A DNA stretch of 64,000 nt from Bacteroidia bacterium (GTDB taxonomy: Bacteria; Bacteroidota; Bacteroidia; Flavobacteriales; Schleiferiaceae), in contig JAUHWL010000001.1 in the NCBI GenBank assembly GCA_030424545.1, positions 349,033-413,032 on the forward strand, read 5' to 3'. Position 1 is the first letter of the stretch. Each line of letters begins with the position of its first letter. The translations under genes were made by a program, and so were the position numbers. The notes under the pieces were generated by a model, which was given only the letters and a program-made list of their open reading frames with translations, made no database searches and was not told where the DNA came from. Shown in pieces: positions 61,301 to 64,000 of the stretch.

Positions 61301-64000
61301 AGGCGCCTAGTACAGCAGGATATGGCTATACCTATGCGTTTGGTACACCAATCGGATCAAAACATTTTAGAATGTATTCTAGTACGATAAATACAGATAC
61401 AATTGCCTTGATATCTCCGGCTATTTCTGGTTTAACTGCGGGGAACAAGCGGGTTAAGTTTTATGCAAAATCTAGTTCTTCCCTTTATAATGTTCCTGTA
61501 GTTGTTGGTACAACACCAGGAATTGGGGATTTGCGCAACGCTACGGTATTGGATACAATTTATTCTGATGGATCAGCTTATAACACGGAGTTTGTTGTGA
61601 ATTTAGATACGGCCTCTGGTTATAACGGTTCGGATGAATTTGTGTTTATTATGCATGGTAACTCGTCTCAATACACAATTACGTATGTAGATTCAATTTC
61701 AATTGTAGACATTCCTGCATGTGTGAAACCATGGAATTTGAATGCGAGTAGTATTACGGCAACAAGTGCAGCAGCGTCTTGGACTAATATTAATGGTACA
61801 GCATTCTATTTAGAATATGGACCAAAAGGGTTTTTGCCAGGTACCGGAAGTAATGATGGTATTGTAATAAATAATGCTACATCACCCACAACAATCAGTG
61901 GTTTGTCTCCCAATACAGAGTATGATTTTTATGTGGCAGACAATTGTAACACTTCTGATTTAGCGGGACCTTATACCTTTAAAACACTTTGCTTAAGTCA
62001 GCTTTCTGGAGTTTATACTGTTGGTGGGGCAACTGCCGATTTTGCTACTTTGGATAGCGCTCTGTATGTGTTAACCGGTTGTGGTATTAGCGGACCAGTA
62101 ACCTTGAATTTACAAGGTGGAACGCATGTAAATTCGCAAATTTTCGAAACCATAGTAGGAGCAAGTTCTACCAACACGGTAACTATTAATGGTGGGGGTA
62201 TGAATGTAGATACCATCTCTATTCCTGCTGGAATTTCAATTGGTTATGAATTTAACGGTACGTCTTATGTTACCTTTAAAGATGTTACCATAGATGGTTC
62301 AAACGCGAATCGTGTTATTTGGTTCCATGACAATGCTAATAACATTACCATAGATGGTTGTAGAGTAATCGGAAAAACATCAACATCATCCTTAGATAAT
62401 CCGATAGTAGCATCAAGTTCTCCTACAAGCGCGACTTCTTATGGAAATAACGCTAATGACATTACCATTGAGAATAGTGAAGTATATGGAGGTTACTATG
62501 GAATTGTTATGGCTGGATCAGGAACTACTGCGAAAGCATCGAACATTACCATTGAGAATAACTATTTAGAAACCTACTACTACGGCATGCGTTTCTATTA
62601 TGTTGAAGATGTGATTGTAAAAGATAATGTTATCAAGCCAACAAATTCAACTACATATGGAATGTACATGTATTATGTAGATAATTTTGAAATTACAGGA
62701 AACGAGATTGTTGCGAGTTACTGTATTTATGTTGGTCAGGGTAATGCAAATACACCTACCAACAATTCAAAAATTATAAACAACATGGGTGCTGGTAAGA
62801 ATTACGGACTTTATTTTAGTACTGCTAGTCATGTAGATATTTATCATAACTCATTTAAAGGCAATACGTACGGTGGATATTTCCTTGGAACAGAGAGTGA
62901 TTTGGATATGCGAAACAATATTTTCGAAGGAGGTACTTACGCAATCTATTATACTGGTTCAGTTACTAATATAGATTTAGATTATAACGATTATTACTCT
63001 ACAGGAACAAACTTGGCGCGTTGGGGAACAGGAACCTATGCAAATTTAGCAGCATGGAAAACGGCTTTAGCTACACAAAATGTAAATTCAGTAGAAGGAG
63101 ACCCTATGTTCTTAGCAACAGATAACTTGCGCATAGCGTTAGGAACTACTCCAAATGACGCTGGAGATAACACAGTAGGTGTTTTGGTTGATATAGACGG
63201 AAATACAAGACCAAAATCTGGTTCTACAACTGTTGATATTGGCGCGTATGAGTACACACCCGTAACATCGGATGTTGGATTAAACTCTGGGAGTTTAGAA
63301 AGAGGTATGTGCTTAACCACTAATGACACCATTGTTTTAGAAATAGAAAACGTGTTAGGCAGCACCTTAAATTTTGCGACAGATAATGTTGTAGCAAAAT
63401 GGGATGTAACCGGACCAGCAAACTCAAGCGGAACGATTACGTTAAACACAGGCACATTGGCCGTAGGTGCAACCACAACGTTGATGGCAACAACCGTAGA
63501 CCTTTCTATTCCAGGAGCGTATACATTTAACGCTTATATAGAACCAAGCTCTTACAACCTTTCTGCGTTAAACGATACGTTAGAAACGGGCATGTTTACC
63601 GTATACCCAGTATGGGAAGTAACCCCAGATACAGATACATTGTACACTGTATTAGACTCAGCAGAGTTGAAAGTTAAATCACCATTTTTTGGAGCTGGGG
63701 CATTCTTTATCACAGAGATTTGCCAGTTTAAAACCACAAGTGGTGCTCCAACAGGGGGATGGCCAACGTATTTAACGGCCGATGATTACATTGAGATTAC
63801 AGGAGTTCCTGGATCAGACTTAGGAGGTTATTCATTAGAGCAATGGACTACATCTGCCAAAGTTCAAGATTACACCTTCCCAGTAGGAACATTTATTGGA
63901 CCAAACGGAACATGTATTGTTCAAACAGGACAAGGAGCAGGAGCAAGTGATGCTACTAACTTCTATTACAATGGTATCGGTACACAAACGTACACATGGA
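58345..64000 (+). CDS. Giant modular secreted protein, 3' end outside window
   Basis: The frame from ATG 58345 is open for 1885 codons to the window end. It has a signal peptide (MKKILFISLIFLGFVAHS, then QVPEL). A LamG-like domain lies at ~20-225 (FTLAFWTSNVPSSSTLYY, LNGLMDEFRWYNRALS), then fibronectin type III domains at ~230-420. Three ~265-residue tandem modules run over ~420-1215, each a MAM-like domain (PFSEGFENVSGG, DFYARSMYTGSSYNV) plus a fibronectin domain (IEYGPSGFTQGTGN). A right-handed beta-helix follows at ~1220-1600 (NITIDG and NITIEN repeats). The end of the window reads like the start of a lamin-tail domain. T9SS export is likely, but any sorting domain lies outside. Confidence 0.87.
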   Translation, partial: MKKILFISLIFLGFVAHSQVPELIYYQFENSGSVINHASSPVGTNPATMTGLTSATGGFLGSNALSGTGASSTGATVATGWNTTINGSFTLAFWTSNVPSSSTLYYIFGDGGASSFRCFTNGVAGSNNWMVRGAGFPDLAITGAATMTANMIHVVYDATAGTFTSYVNGVQNTQVTASTSVSTTGSGLTVGGYSSSTGLNGLMDEFRWYNRALSTTEITNTYNIDLNFGGNCANAYSNLVVDSILSTSVKVDWTPGTGNTSFYLEYGLAGFTPGTGTKVTGTYPGTQPPVLISGLTINTEYDYYFGEICNSGADSIYAPAAAQFTTTKLCSPPTNLAISNITGSGATINWNYAGATNNFTILYGLKGAAPGSGGSINTTSSPYNLTGLSGNTEYDIYVYSDCGTVNGISDTTGPEEFLTLCSSSVTPFSEGFENVSGGNTTTPNAPTCWNFEETPGTLGYGYTYASATYANTGTNSFRFYSSNNPANGDTMALVSPNVNGMTTTPKQVDFYARSMYTGSSYNVRVAVGTVAGHNQLNTFVPLDTFEIGDNNVYQKFTVYFTTGKGYNGTHEYIAFVDASDATDYLLIDDITVLDAPACIPSTGFGFSNISSSAGTISWDPGAGISSNIEYGPSGFTQGTGNVIHGITSSSYNMTNLGGNTCYDVYVQDSCANGLSPWVGPYTFCTLCNDFVGAFTEDFDLGPAGNTSNPSPPDCWTFVKTSNGGSGYGYTRNLASYANSGSQFFYMYSSNNSTNGDLMGLVSPGIAGMTTVDKRVEFWARSYYSGTSYDVSLIVGTVASPDQLNTFVPIDTVTIGDNTVYQYNVVNITAANGYNGTHKYIAIIDASDLYDYALIDDISISDVPSCIPSTGLSASNISNNSADMSWISGDGSVYNLEYGPTGFTQGTGPVITGLTSTNYSLSGLMGNTCYDVYVRDSCVGGVGPWFGPYTFCTACDPVATPVVEGFESTATGNTSNPSPPNCWTYVEAPSTAGYGYTYAFGTPIGSKHFRMYSSTINTDTIALISPAISGLTAGNKRVKFYAKSSSSLYNVPVVVGTTPGIGDLRNATVLDTIYSDGSAYNTEFVVNLDTASGYNGSDEFVFIMHGNSSQYTITYVDSISIVDIPACVKPWNLNASSITATSAAASWTNINGTAFYLEYGPKGFLPGTGSNDGIVINNATSPTTISGLSPNTEYDFYVADNCNTSDLAGPYTFKTLCLSQLSGVYTVGGATADFATLDSALYVLTGCGISGPVTLNLQGGTHVNSQIFETIVGASSTNTVTINGGGMNVDTISIPAGISIGYEFNGTSYVTFKDVTIDGSNANRVIWFHDNANNITIDGCRVIGKTSTSSLDNPIVASSSPTSATSYGNNANDITIENSEVYGGYYGIVMAGSGTTAKASNITIENNYLETYYYGMRFYYVEDVIVKDNVIKPTNSTTYGMYMYYVDNFEITGNEIVASYCIYVGQGNANTPTNNSKIINNMGAGKNYGLYFSTASHVDIYHNSFKGNTYGGYFLGTESDLDMRNNIFEGGTYAIYYTGSVTNIDLDYNDYYSTGTNLARWGTGTYANLAAWKTALATQNVNSVEGDPMFLATDNLRIALGTTPNDAGDNTVGVLVDIDGNTRPKSGSTTVDIGAYEYTPVTSDVGLNSGSLERGMCLTTNDTIVLEIENVLGSTLNFATDNVVAKWDVTGPANSSGTITLNTGTLAVGATTTLMATTVDLSIPGAYTFNAYIEPSSYNLSALNDTLETGMFTVYPVWEVTPDTDTLYTVLDSAELKVKSPFFGAGAFFITEICQFKTTSGAPTGGWPTYLTADDYIEITGVPGSDLGGYSLEQWTTSAKVQDYTFPVGTFIGPNGTCIVQTGQGAGASDATNFYYNGIGTQTYTW

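Overview
The window comes from a Bacteroidota chromosome, most likely a Flavobacteriales-type marine or freshwater heterotroph (lineage inferred from gene content; no marker gene was compared). The evidence is: many secreted proteins ending in type IX secretion (T9SS) sorting domains (IYPNP...G.Y..) or the gliding-type C-terminal domain; promoter-like TAnnTTTG elements; a zinc-less DksA/TraR protein ending in VPHATLSIEAK; a DUF4270 lipoprotein next to glmS; and low-GC, AT-rich intergenic DNA. No rRNA, tRNA, phage, transposase or CRISPR array was recognised.

Layout. 1-5.6 kb: three secreted T9SS cargo genes in a row (two delta-60 repeat proteins around a DUF7619-like protein) with almost identical sorting-domain DNA. 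5.6-8.2 kb: a sigma/anti-sigma-like/outer-membrane-protein cassette. 8.4-11.3 kb: a glycine-rich T9SS protein. 11.4-15.6 kb (minus): panC, panD, a flippase-like membrane protein, rfaE2 and radA, tightly packed. 15.7-19.8 kb (plus): a truncated starch-synthase-like protein, DUF4270 lipoprotein and glmS. 19.8-26.0 kb (minus): S9 peptidase, arginase-family hydrolase and a lamin-tail secreted protein. 26.0-30.6 kb: asd and a lipoprotein MsrA (plus), dksA-like/lspA (minus), a MuiA-like protein (plus). 30.6-35.0 kb: a 1455-residue BNR/PKD T9SS protein. 35.1-39.6 kb: lipoprotein, CLC transporter and aspS (minus), tadA (plus). 39.6-46.6 kb: small accessory and housekeeping genes (lipoproteins, orphan XRE regulator, bacilliredoxin, GNAT, TPM-domain protein, bcp, nth, dxs). 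46.6-52.9 kb (minus): accC, accB, fabH, rpmF, DUF177, pdxA and pepA. 53.1-55.8 kb: a gliding-CTD fibronectin-type protein. 55.8-57.9 kb (minus): a GreA-like protein and an acyl-CoA carboxylase beta subunit. 58.3-64.0 kb: the first 1885 codons of a giant modular secreted protein cut by the window edge.

Functional themes. Core metabolism covers pantothenate (panC, panD), cell-wall amino sugar (glmS), aspartate-family amino acids (asd), fatty-acid initiation (accB, accC, fabH), isoprenoids (dxs), PLP (pdxA) and translation (aspS, tadA, rpmF). The rest is a cell-surface repertoire: eight large secreted proteins and about seven predicted lipoproteins.

The most unusual signal is a set of short palindromic or tandem DNA repeats between 41.5 and 45.6 kb. 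Three of these lie inside genes and are read through in frame (a GNAT acetyltransferase, a TPM-domain protein's signal region, and dxs), while related copies lie between genes. This resembles the in-coding palindromic elements known from Rickettsia. Other points worth a second look are an endonuclease III without its Fe-S cysteines, a Dxs lacking an internal segment, a starch-synthase-like protein without its substrate-binding motif, and a CLC protein with a channel-like residue at the internal gate.
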